In this document: piece by piece, positions 1-5,110 of the stretch
How positions within the stretch are numbered: position 1 is the first letter of the stretch
Layout of the letters: each line of letters begins with the position of its first letter
NCBI GenBank assembly: GCA_052034295.1
Contig: JBPOIS010000144.1
Span: 1-8,235 of the forward strand
Source: JBPOIS01 sp052034295
GTDB lineage: Bacteria; Pseudomonadota; Gammaproteobacteria; Pseudomonadales; Moraxellaceae
DNA: 8,235 nucleotides
Direction of reading: 5' to 3'
Program-made: the position numbers and the translations under genes
The notes under the pieces: model-generated
Database searches by the model: none
Seen by the model: only the letters and a program-made list of their open reading frames with translations
What the model was told of the DNA's origin: nothing

Positions 1-401
1 GTGAACAGGCGCTGGTGGACTGGGTGTTCGCCGGGCAGATCGACACGCGCCGGGTGCGCCTGCACGCCGCGCACTGGGTGCTGCCGGGTTACGCGGTCAG
101 CCCCAATGGGCAGGTGTATTTCAACCCAGCGGATTTTTGTCCGGATTTTTCCCGCCAGCCGCTGGCATTGCAGGGCTGGTTCATCCACGAAATGACCCAT
201 GTCTGGCAGGTACAGCAGGGCATCCGGGTGCTGCGGCGGGCGCTGCTGGACCGTCGCTATGGCTATGTGCTGGAAGTCGGCAAGCCTTTTCACCGCTACG
301 GCGTCGAGCAGCAGGCGCAGATGGTGCAGGACTGGTTTCTGGCAAAAACGCGTGGAGAAGATGGCCTTTCTTGGAAAGGCCATCTGCCTTTTCGATTCTG
401 A
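1..401 (+). CDS. Vgr-related zincin-motif protein, C-terminal part (5' end outside window)
   Basis: The reading frame is open from base 3 to the TGA at 399-401 with no convincing start, so the 5' end lies before the window; the GTG at 15 is internal (preceding residues E-Q-A-L fit the family). The zinc-metalloprotease-like motif HEMTH is at 186-200, inside WFIHEMTHVWQ. A downstream Glu in YGVEQQAQ (codon 306-308) could be a third metal ligand. The block SPNGQVYF before it and the VEQQAQMVQDWF helix after it are what I recall of the short 'Vgr-related' proteins found near vgrG/Rhs and type VI secretion loci; that family call is from memory. Activity is unproven. No VgrG, Rhs or T6SS gene is in view. 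The last ~14 codons coincide with a hairpin (359-385), so the extreme C-terminus may be translated through a transcription terminator. Codon use is GC-rich, like the sdh genes and unlike the next gene. Confidence 0.75.
   Translation, partial: EQALVDWVFAGQIDTRRVRLHAAHWVLPGYAVSPNGQVYFNPADFCPDFSRQPLALQGWFIHEMTHVWQVQQGIRVLRRALLDRRYGYVLEVGKPFHRYGVEQQAQMVQDWFLAKTRGEDGLSWKGHLPFRF
359..392 (+). terminator. Intrinsic-terminator-like hairpin inside the 3' end of the Vgr-related gene
   Basis: Perfect 11-bp arms AGATGGCCTTT (359-369) and AAAGGCCATCT (375-385) with a 5-nt loop CTTGG, followed by GCCTTTT on the plus strand. The stop codon of the Vgr-related gene is 14 bases further on, so the hairpin is within coding sequence. 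The T-run is short and starts with GCC, so termination strength is uncertain. On the minus strand the same hairpin follows the convergent 712-residue gene but lacks a T-run there. Confidence 0.6.
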
Positions 402-2590
402 AATAATTTTTGATACTTTATATTGTACTATCTTTCAATAGCCTCAAGCCAATCTTGCTTGTCTATATTAAGCCTAGATAATATTTGAGATATTTTTAAT
501 GATGATATCTCGACTTCTTTTCCATGGTGTCCTAGTCTAAAAATCCTTCCCCCGTTGGCAATGCGAGATATGTTAATTTCGCTTCCTTTGCCTTGGTTAA
601 TTTTGCAGTCAAATTTTTCTATAAGAATTTTAAAAAAGCTCTTTGATTTCATGTGTTGCACAATCTTTTTTTTATTTATTCGAGATTCTTTGCTTGAATT
701 CTGTTCTGATGCATATTTTTCCATTTTTATCTGATTTTTAATGATGAAGGCCGAGTCATCTGAAAAATCTCGGATGTTTTTTTGCCCAGATACAATATCT
801 GACTTTGCTTCCGAAAATTTTTGTAAAAAAAGATCGTAAAAAGACTGTAATAAATAAAGGTTAACAAAATAGGCGCTTATTATTCCCATGGAAAATAACA
901 TTTCAGTATCTAGACACTGAATGTCACTTAAGCAAATTTTTCCTTGGTAATCAATTCTGATCCTTAAGTCATATTTAGCATACCTTCTGGATGGTTTAGC
1001 CAGTTGTGCTAAAAAATAATCATAATCTTCAGATGCAATACAAATATAACCTAAGCTATCACCTACTGGCTCCCAATGCCAGATTGCATTTGCAGGCATT
1101 TCAAAGCAATCCAAAGCAGTAAAAGTATCCTTTGGGTTAAGAAGATCCACGACGATAGGATATATTTCTCTAAGATCCTGGGCCATTGAGCTTAATTTTT
1201 GCACAACTCCTGCTTTTCCAATTCTACAAGATTCTACTACAATGTTTCGATATTTCTTTTCGCTTTTTAAAGAAAAAATAGTCTCTGCATCTGATAGGTA
1301 TTTTATAGCCCTCAGTGTTTTTGCGATTAAATATGGATTATTTGGATAGGTATAAGAGAAGAGTTTTTCAAGGTTGGGAGGGATGTTGGATAAATCCAAT
1401 TTTGCTATTTGAACAAAAACCTGAAAATCACTAACTAATTTTGTTCTTGGGTCATAAGTGACTGAGTTAAAAAGAACTCTGTAAAAAGTCATCCAATATA
1501 TGGAAATAATAAAATCATTAAAGTAATAAGGAAGTATATTGTTGCTTACGGCGATGTTTTGATCTTTATTGCCTTTGTGTATTTTGGGGCTTGTTTTTAA
1601 AATTGCCTCAATAAGATAATTTTGCCATACATCGTTGATTTCAAAAAAATTCTGCCAAACATTTTTTTCCAAAAAATAATGATCCAAAAAATAATGCATG
1701 GTAAATGATCTAGAAAAATTATGAATCTTGGTTTTTATGCTATAGCTAAAATTGTCATAGGATAGGCTGGCTGAAGCAGTTTGAGCTGGAAGGCCGATTA
1801 ATGTGTCGTTTATGAACACAATATCTTTTAAAATTTCAATAAAACTATCAATCAGATTTTCGGGAATTATATCTAGTAATTCTTGATTTATGGTTAAGAA
1901 TTTTGATTCTATAGGAGCTATGGGTAAATTATCATTAATGTCTTCGGGGATAAATTTTTCTTTTTTCATCCAAAAATTATGATTTTGCCAATTTTTGCTT
2001 ATATTGTGTATGCGCTTGTCAATTCCTTCAAGCTGGTTAGAGTTGTATAGATCCTGCTGCCCATTGGATAAACACTCTTGTATGATTTTGGAATTAATGA
2101 AAGCTAATTTCAAGTCTTTATTATGTTTTATTTTTCTGAATTCTCCATATTGGGATTCTGAAAAATTAAATTCCTTGGTGGCAGAATTTTCTATAAAATA
2201 AAATACCGAAATTACCATTTCATAAAAATAAGCATCTTTTTTTGATTTATTTATTTCATTTAAAATATGGGCTAAAAAACTACCCAGAAAAGAATTTTTT
2301 TGGTTTATATATGTAGATGTTCCATGCCTTATCTCCTTCGTTAATAAGAGATTTTCACTGGCGCTGACCATCAGTTCCTGTGTGGTTTTCTCATTAATAT
2401 CTTTAATTCTTTTAGATTTTGAGTCTAATTGCAGGTTGCTAACCATCTCAAGGACAGAATTCAATAAATTCTGATAAAGAAGAATCTGAAAATCATAAAT
2501 TTCTTTGAAACTAGGGTGATTGGGAGTGGAAATAATTCCCAGTTTTTTCAGCTTTGCCTGACCCATATCATCATCCTGATAGTTTCCAGT
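402..2590. other. AT-rich, probably horizontally acquired block
   Basis: Composition drops sharply just after the Vgr-related gene and recovers at the gltA terminator. Hand counts give 15 G+C of 60 at 661-720 versus 38 of 60 at 6181-6240. The block contains only the 712-residue minus-strand gene and short flanks. I see no transposase, integrase, tRNA, terminal inverted repeats or clear target-site duplication at the edges. Boundaries are approximate and set by composition. Confidence 0.7.
428..2566 (-). CDS. Unrecognised 712-residue protein with HicA-like C-terminal domain
   Basis: I do not recognise the full-length family. The ATG at 2564-2566 has a good Shine-Dalgarno (AGGA at 2574-2577, 7-nt spacer); the stop is TAG at 428-430. 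The protein starts MGQAKLKKLG and is rich in K, N, I and aromatic residues. It appears mostly helical, with no signal peptide and no convincing membrane helix. Residues ~303-316 carry two close copies of VWQN. A denser, possibly globular stretch lies at ~455-585 (around IWHWEPVG and DLRIRIDYQGKI), then a polar linker at ~586-638. Residues ~640-712 resemble HicA mRNA interferases: FFKILIEKF, GKGSE (659-663), GGRIF, LGHH (678-681), and ISQILSRLNI. In HicA the GS is normally followed by a catalytic His; here it is Glu663, though His680/681 are nearby. The gene is far more AT-rich than its neighbours, which suggests horizontal acquisition. A toxin or defence role is only an inference; the HicA match needs a profile search. 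Confidence 0.85.
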   Translation of the reverse strand: MGQAKLKKLGIISTPNHPSFKEIYDFQILLYQNLLNSVLEMVSNLQLDSKSKRIKDINEKTTQELMVSASENLLLTKEIRHGTSTYINQKNSFLGSFLAHILNEINKSKKDAYFYEMVISVFYFIENSATKEFNFSESQYGEFRKIKHNKDLKLAFINSKIIQECLSNGQQDLYNSNQLEGIDKRIHNISKNWQNHNFWMKKEKFIPEDINDNLPIAPIESKFLTINQELLDIIPENLIDSFIEILKDIVFINDTLIGLPAQTASASLSYDNFSYSIKTKIHNFSRSFTMHYFLDHYFLEKNVWQNFFEINDVWQNYLIEAILKTSPKIHKGNKDQNIAVSNNILPYYFNDFIISIYWMTFYRVLFNSVTYDPRTKLVSDFQVFVQIAKLDLSNIPPNLEKLFSYTYPNNPYLIAKTLRAIKYLSDAETIFSLKSEKKYRNIVVESCRIGKAGVVQKLSSMAQDLREIYPIVVDLLNPKDTFTALDCFEMPANAIWHWEPVGDSLGYICIASEDYDYFLAQLAKPSRRYAKYDLRIRIDYQGKICLSDIQCLDTEMLFSMGIISAYFVNLYLLQSFYDLFLQKFSEAKSDIVSGQKNIRDFSDDSAFIIKNQIKMEKYASEQNSSKESRINKKKIVQHMKSKSFFKILIEKFDCKINQGKGSEINISRIANGGRIFRLGHHGKEVEISSLKISQILSRLNIDKQDWLEAIER

Positions 2591-2597
2591 TTTAGGT

Positions 2598-2629
2598 AAA
2601 AAACCGCCCCCTCAGGAGCGGCCTTTTTT
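2598..2629 (-). terminator. gltA intrinsic terminator
   Basis: Read on the minus strand, 10 bases after the gltA stop, there is an A-tract, stem CCGCTCC, loop TGAG, stem GGGGCGG (one G-U pair), then six T. The plus-strand reading also has a T6 tract but one stem mismatch, so it may act weakly in both directions. It separates gltA from the 712-residue gene, whose start is 32 bases further on. Confidence 0.88.
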
Positions 2630-2638
2630 GAACATCAC

Positions 2639-3925
2639 TCAGCGCTTGCTGACTTCCACGAAGTCACGCTGGGTGGCGCCGGTGTAGAGCTGACGCGGAC
2701 GGCCGATTTTGTAGGGGGCCGAGTGCATTTCCAGCCAGTGGCTGATCCAGCCCACGGTACGTGCCAGCGCGAAGATCACCGTGAACATGCTGGTCGGAAT
2801 GCCGATGGCCTTCAGGATGATGCCCGAATAGAAATCGACGTTCGGATACAGCTTGCGCTCGATGAAGTACGGGTCGGACAGGGCGATTTTTTCCAGTTCC
2901 ATCGCCAGGGCCAGCTGCGGGTCGTTGATGTTCAGCGCTGCCAGCACTTCGTCACAGGTCTGCTTCATCACCTTGGCACGCGGGTCAAAGTTCTTGTAGA
3001 CGCGGTGGCCAAAGCCCATCAGCTTGACTTCCTTGGTCTTCACTTTTTCCATGAACGGCGCAACGTTTTCGAGGGTACCGATTTCGTCGAGCATCTTCAG
3101 CACGGCTTCGTTGGCACCGCCGTGGGCCGGACCCCACAGCGCGGCGATGCCGGCGGCGATACAGGCATACGGGTTGGCCCCGGTCGAGCCGGCCAGACGC
3201 ACGGTCGAGGTGGAGGCGTTCTGCTCGTGGTCGGCGTGCAGGGTGAAGATGCGGTCCATGGCCTTGGCCAGTACCGGGTTGACCTTGTAGTCACGGTCGG
3301 CCGGGGTGGCAAACATCATGTACAGGAAGTTTTCGGCATACGACAGGTCGTTGCGCGGGTACATGAACGGCTGGCCGATGGTGTACTTGTAGCTCATCGC
3401 CGCAATGTTGGGGATCTTGGCGATCAGGCGGATGGCGGTGATTTCACGGTGTTTCGGGTCGTTGACGTCCAGACCATCGTGATAGAAGGCCGACAGGGCG
3501 CCGACCACGCCACACATGACCGCCATCGGGTGCGCGTCACGGCGGAAGCCCTGATAGAATTTGGCCAGTTGCTCGTGCACCATGGTGTGGTTGGTGACCA
3601 GCGATTCGAACTCGGCTTTCTGCGCGGCATTGGGCAGTTCGCCGTTCAGCAGCAGGTAGCAGACTTCGAGGTAGTCGGCCTGTTCGGCCAGCTGGTCGAT
3701 CGGGTAGCCACGGTGCAGCAGGATGCCCTTGTCGCCGTCGATGTAGGTGATCTTGGATTCGCAGGCCGCCGTGGCCATGAAACCGGGGTCGAAGGTGAAG
3801 TGACCGGAAGCCAGAACGTCTTTGACATCAATGACATCGGGGCCAAGGGTGCCGCTGTAGATGGGCAGGTCGATTTGCTGATCGTTGAGGGTCAGGGTGG
3901 CTTTTTTGCCAGTGGTGCCAGACAT
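2639..3925 (-). CDS. gltA: Citrate synthase (type II, hexameric class)
   Basis: Condenses acetyl-CoA and oxaloacetate to citrate in the cytoplasm, the entry step of the TCA cycle. I chose the ATG at 3923-3925 because AGGAG (3933-3937) lies 7 bases upstream and the protein then has 428 residues, close to the 427 of E. coli GltA; an in-frame start at 3961 would add 12 residues without support. The catalytic triad is visible as His268 (WGPAHGG), His307 (GFGHRVY) and Asp364 (NVDFYSG). The blocks LHADHEQNAS (229-238) and GRPRQLYTG (408-416) are also intact. The N-terminal ~50 residues, including LTLNDQQIDLPIYSGTLGPD, match the extra domain of the NADH-sensitive gram-negative type; whether NADH inhibits this enzyme cannot be told. 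The gene is divergent from sdhCDAB and ends in its own terminator. The call is firm. Confidence 0.97.
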   Translation of the reverse strand: MSGTTGKKATLTLNDQQIDLPIYSGTLGPDVIDVKDVLASGHFTFDPGFMATAACESKITYIDGDKGILLHRGYPIDQLAEQADYLEVCYLLLNGELPNAAQKAEFESLVTNHTMVHEQLAKFYQGFRRDAHPMAVMCGVVGALSAFYHDGLDVNDPKHREITAIRLIAKIPNIAAMSYKYTIGQPFMYPRNDLSYAENFLYMMFATPADRDYKVNPVLAKAMDRIFTLHADHEQNASTSTVRLAGSTGANPYACIAAGIAALWGPAHGGANEAVLKMLDEIGTLENVAPFMEKVKTKEVKLMGFGHRVYKNFDPRAKVMKQTCDEVLAALNINDPQLALAMELEKIALSDPYFIERKLYPNVDFYSGIILKAIGIPTSMFTVIFALARTVGWISHWLEMHSAPYKIGRPRQLYTGATQRDFVEVSKR

Positions 3926-3932
3926 TGCTACG

Positions 3933-3937
3933 CTCCT
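3933..3937 (-). promoter_or_regulatory. Ribosome binding site of gltA
   Basis: AGGAG on the minus strand, 7 bases before the ATG at 3925. It decides the start in favour of the 428-residue protein over the in-frame upstream codon at 3961. Confidence 0.85.
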
Positions 3938-3959
3938 GATAGGGATTTTCGCGGCCCGC

Positions 3960-3993
3960 AAAAAACGAAAAAACAGCCGGTCACCGCCGCTGT
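3960..3993 (-). promoter_or_regulatory. Attenuator-like hairpin in the gltA leader
   Basis: On the minus strand, between the candidate gltA promoter and its start codon, arms ACAGC and GCTGT (3989-3993 and 3973-3977) flank an inner CGG-TGA-CCG stem with a two-base GG bulge. A T-run (3968-3973) follows at once, and a second T-run is at 3960-3965. This is the layout of an intrinsic terminator or attenuator in a 5' leader. The stem is modest, so conditional or partial termination is an inference. Confidence 0.45.
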
Positions 3994-4034
3994 GGGGTAC
4001 ACCGCGTGGGCAGGGCCGTTCAAAAAACGCTATA

Positions 4035-4062
4035 AGCTTAGACTTTGGTCACAGATTGTCAA
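4035..4062 (-). promoter_or_regulatory. Candidate sigma70 promoter of gltA
   Basis: On the minus strand a perfect -35 hexamer TTGACA (4057-4062) is followed after 16 bases by TAAGCT (4035-4040), which matches the -10 consensus only in part. An overlapping TTATAG (4030-4035) is a less well spaced alternative. The predicted leader is about 100 nt. Confidence 0.5.
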
Positions 4063-4064
4063 TC
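4054..4064. promoter_or_regulatory. Palindrome over the gltA -35 hexamer
   Basis: GATTGTCAATC is a perfect inverted repeat (5-bp arms, one central base) and contains the whole -35 hexamer. It could be a regulator-binding half-site pair that blocks or tunes polymerase. The regulator is unknown and a short palindrome may arise by chance. Confidence 0.3.
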
Positions 4065-4143
4065 AAAAAGCGCATTTTGAGCGTATTTGCTGTTGATTGA
4101 ACCCGCGCGTCTGCAAGTCCTGCCGGATGGAGATGTGTTTTGT

Positions 4144-4172
4144 TTGTGTTCTGGACAGGGTGCGCCTATACT
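4144..4172 (+). promoter_or_regulatory. Candidate sigma70 promoter of sdhCDAB
   Basis: TTGTGT (4144-4149), a 17-base spacer, and TATACT (4167-4172). The expected transcription start is near 4179, giving a leader of about 175 nt before the sdhC start at 4355. It is the best -35/-10 pair I found in the divergent region on this strand. Confidence 0.5.
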
Positions 4173-4187
4173 TTTGACCCCAGATTT

Positions 4188-4220
4188 AGGCAGGATTCCA
4201 GGGTGCCTGCCTGTCCTTTT
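4188..4220 (+). promoter_or_regulatory. Stem-loop in the sdhC leader
   Basis: Arms AGGCAGG (4188-4194) and CCTGCCT (4206-4212) form a perfect 7-bp stem with an 11-nt loop, followed by GTCCTTTT. It lies a few bases after the predicted transcription start, so it could act as a 5' stabilising hairpin or weak attenuator. The rest of the leader (4221-4342) shows only small stems, such as CCCC-TCGAT-GGGG at 4321-4333, and no riboswitch class I recognise. Confidence 0.35.
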
Positions 4221-4354
4221 CAGGCTGCACCAGACCGGTGCGCCAGCCCTTGGGCGAAAAGGCCTGCAGCCACGCTGGACCGTTCTGCCTTGGCTTTTTT
4301 GCCAGCTTCTTTACCAGATGCCCCTCGATGGGGTTTGCCTACAGGATGCCCGCT

Positions 4355-4735
4355 GTGAAAAGCAATCGTCCGGTCAATCTGTCCATGGGGCAAGTGCTCG
4401 CGGTTAACCTGCGCTCCCCTGTGGCCGTGGCCTCCATTCTGCACCGCGTTTCAGGTGTGGTGCTGTTTTTGTTGATTCCCGTGGTTCTGTACGCCCTGCA
4501 GGCTTCGCTGGCTTCGCCCGAAGGCCTGGCCCAGGTGCGTGAGAGCGTGCCGCTGCGCCTGCTGGCGTGGGTGTTCCTGGCCGGGCTGATTTATCACTTC
4601 TTTGCTGGCCTCAAGCATCTGCTGGCCGACCAGGGTGTGGCCGAAGAGCTGCACAGCGGCCGTACGGCTGCCACCGTGATGCTGGTGCTGTCGGTGCTGT
4701 CGATCTTGGCCATGACCCTGTGGATGTGGATCTGA
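4355..4735 (+). CDS. sdhC: Succinate dehydrogenase cytochrome b556 subunit (membrane anchor)
   Basis: With SdhD this anchors complex II in the inner membrane, binds heme b and forms the quinone site. I chose the GTG at 4355: AGGA (4343-4346) lies 8 bases upstream. The resulting 126-residue protein then has Ser27, His30 and Arg31 (SILHRVSG) at exactly the E. coli SdhC numbers for quinone-site residues (E. coli SdhC is 129 residues). The ATG at 4346 has its Shine-Dalgarno touching the codon, and the longer frame from 4238 adds an atypical N-terminus. His81 (LIYHFFAG) aligns with the E. coli heme ligand His84; a second His, 88, matches His91. Three membrane helices are visible at ~24-48, ~66-90 and ~104-125. 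First gene of sdhCDAB; its stop overlaps the sdhD start as TGATG. Confidence 0.95.
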   Translation: MKSNRPVNLSMGQVLAVNLRSPVAVASILHRVSGVVLFLLIPVVLYALQASLASPEGLAQVRESVPLRLLAWVFLAGLIYHFFAGLKHLLADQGVAEELHSGRTAATVMLVLSVLSILAMTLWMWI

Positions 4736-5097
4736 TGAAAAGTGCAACGGGATTGACGGGATCAGGCTCCCGCGACTGGATGGTGCAGCGGGTGTCCGCT
4801 GTGGTGCTGGCCCTGTACACCGTGGTGGTGTTTGGCTGGGTGCTGCTGCATCCGGGCTTTGACCATGCCGCCTGGTATGGCTTCATGATGACCCTGCCGA
4901 TGAAGCTGTTCAGCATCCTGGCGGTGCTGTCGCTGGCAGGCCACGCCTGGGTGGGCATCTGGACCGTGCTGACCGACTATGTCACCACCCGCCAGATGGG
5001 GGAGTCGGCCACGGCACTGCGTCTGGTCCTGCAGGCCGCCATGGTGGTGGGCATTATTGTTTTCACGGTCTGGGGCCTCCAGATCTTCTGGCATTGA
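4735..5097 (+). CDS. sdhD: Succinate dehydrogenase hydrophobic membrane anchor subunit
   Basis: Second anchor subunit of complex II. The ATG at 4735-4737 shares one base with the sdhC stop (TGATG) and has no good Shine-Dalgarno of its own, so translation is probably coupled to sdhC. The product has 120 residues (E. coli SdhD has 115). His70 in LAGHAWVG corresponds to the heme b ligand His71 of E. coli, and Asp81-Tyr82 in LTDYV correspond to its Asp82-Tyr83 at the quinone site. The N-terminal DWMVQRVSA block is typical of the family. Three membrane helices lie at ~16-38, ~55-78 and ~93-117. The stop is 13 bases before sdhA. Nothing unusual. Confidence 0.95.
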   Translation: MKSATGLTGSGSRDWMVQRVSAVVLALYTVVVFGWVLLHPGFDHAAWYGFMMTLPMKLFSILAVLSLAGHAWVGIWTVLTDYVTTRQMGESATALRLVLQAAMVVGIIVFTVWGLQIFWH

Positions 5098-5110
5098 GGA
5101 TTGATCCAAC

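Noticed and set aside
2567..2638. Own promoter for the 712-residue gene
   Set aside because: The 72-base gap is mostly the gltA terminator. The best hexamer pairs have poor spacing (for example TTTTTT and AACTAT 13 bases apart), so no promoter is called; read-through from gltA is possible.
402..2640. HicB-like antitoxin gene, transposase or flanking repeats of a mobile element
   Set aside because: No additional frame with a start and ribosome site fits beside the 712-residue gene, and I found no terminal inverted repeats or convincing target duplication at the edges of the AT-rich block.
4041..4056. CRP-like site (TGTGA-N6-TCACA) between the gltA -35 and -10
   Set aside because: Only the TGTGA half is present; the other half is TCTAA-like.
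2723..4096. 457-codon open frame on the plus strand opposite gltA
   Set aside because: Antisense shadow of gltA with the same backwards-codon composition and no recognisable domain.
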